Positions 5,148 to 5,410 of a stretch of DNA of 5,410 nucleotides are shown here, in pieces (the stretch's first letter is position 1; every line of letters begins with the position of its first letter). Position numbers and translations under genes: made by a program. The DNA is from an uncultured Clostridia bacterium. GTDB lineage: Bacteria; Bacillota; Clostridia; Oscillospirales; Oscillospiraceae. The DNA lies in the NCBI GenBank assembly GCA_947169005.1, contig CAMVOG010000168.1, positions 1-5,410 of the forward strand, in the 5' to 3' direction. The notes beneath the pieces are model-generated. The model searched no databases, was not told where the DNA came from, and saw only the letters and a list, made by a program, of their open reading frames with translations.

Positions 5148-5410
5148 TCAGCCGACGGCCGCTCGTCCATAGTTGGGAGCTGTATACTTCTGCGCTTCAT
5201 ACCAGGCCCGGCGGAGCTGTTCCCAGAAGCTGAGGGCCTCCTTGGGGTCCGCGGGGGCGTCGGCGGCACAGATCAGCGGGAGGCGGGCCACGGCCTCGCC
5301 GTCCCGCAGGACCGTGAGGCTCCCCAGCCGCTGCCCCGCCCGCAGCGGGGCGTAGGCCCGGCAAGAAACCTGAATTTGACGCCAAACTACAACAATAAAA
5401 GGAAACAAAA
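5148..5410 (-). CDS. C-terminal fragment of probable D-alanyl-D-alanine carboxypeptidase (PBP5_C domain)
   Basis: The gene enters from the right edge and ends with TGA at 5148; only ~87 codons are visible, with no catalytic S-x-x-K, S-x-N or K-T-G motif. What identifies it is the stretch AYAPLRAGQRLGSLTVLRDG followed by EAVARLPLI, which fits the beta-sandwich PBP5_C domain found after the peptidase domain in DacA/DacF-type penicillin-binding proteins. A 40-residue tail rich in Trp/Arg/Lys follows, where a membrane-associating helix is often found. Such enzymes trim the terminal D-Ala from peptidoglycan stem peptides outside the membrane. Codons upstream of the recognisable domain (5362-5410) are strikingly AT-rich and encode FPFIVVVW, unlike the family; the gene may be interrupted there. 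The TTG at 5408 is unlikely to be a genuine start. Alternative: another protein carrying this domain. Confidence 0.55.
   Translation of the reverse strand, partial: LFPFIVVVWRQIQVSCRAYAPLRAGQRLGSLTVLRDGEAVARLPLICAADAPADPKEALSFWEQLRRAWYEAQKYTAPNYGRAAVG

Overview
The window looks like chromosomal DNA from a GC-rich, low-G+C-lineage anaerobe, most plausibly an Oscillospiraceae-type gut Clostridium relative. The basis is strong GGAGG-type ribosome sites, codons ending mostly in G/C, a DUF1540 Cys-rich miniprotein, a Firmicutes-style fused EcfA ATPase and a DUF4430 protein. The assignment is by gene style only; no rRNA or marker gene is present.

Positions 1-4127 (+ strand) hold a tightly packed operon in which each start overlaps the preceding stop. 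It begins with the 3' part of an exported-type DUF4430 (transcobalamin C-terminal-like) protein. This is followed by EcfT (transmembrane coupling subunit), a double-ABC EcfA ATPase (two ATPase domains in one chain) and an ECF substrate-binding S component. Together the last three are a complete energy-coupling-factor vitamin importer. After a 155-bp AT-rich gap comes a CobU-like adenosylcobinamide kinase/guanylyltransferase (4283-4831), the cobinamide-salvage enzyme. The combination of a B12-binding-like domain, an ECF importer and CobU argues that the transported substrate is a corrinoid. The proposed flow is capture outside the cell by DUF4430, import by EcfT-EcfA-S, and activation of cobinamide by CobU.

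The gap at 4128-4282 holds the most striking non-coding structure: twelve in-phase 7-bp repeats (consensus RAAGWTK), followed by an inverted set of the same heptads. They can fold into a 33-position hairpin just upstream of the cobU ribosome site.

Downstream of cobU is a strong bidirectional terminator hairpin (4840-4875). On the minus strand lie a 62-aa eight-cysteine DUF1540 protein (4885-5073) and the C-terminal end of a probable D-alanyl-D-alanine carboxypeptidase (5148 to the right edge). The last 49 bases are abruptly AT-rich compared with everything else except the repeat gap, which may mark an insertion or assembly junction inside that gene. The first ~70 bases of the window may likewise hide a frameshift in the DUF4430 gene.
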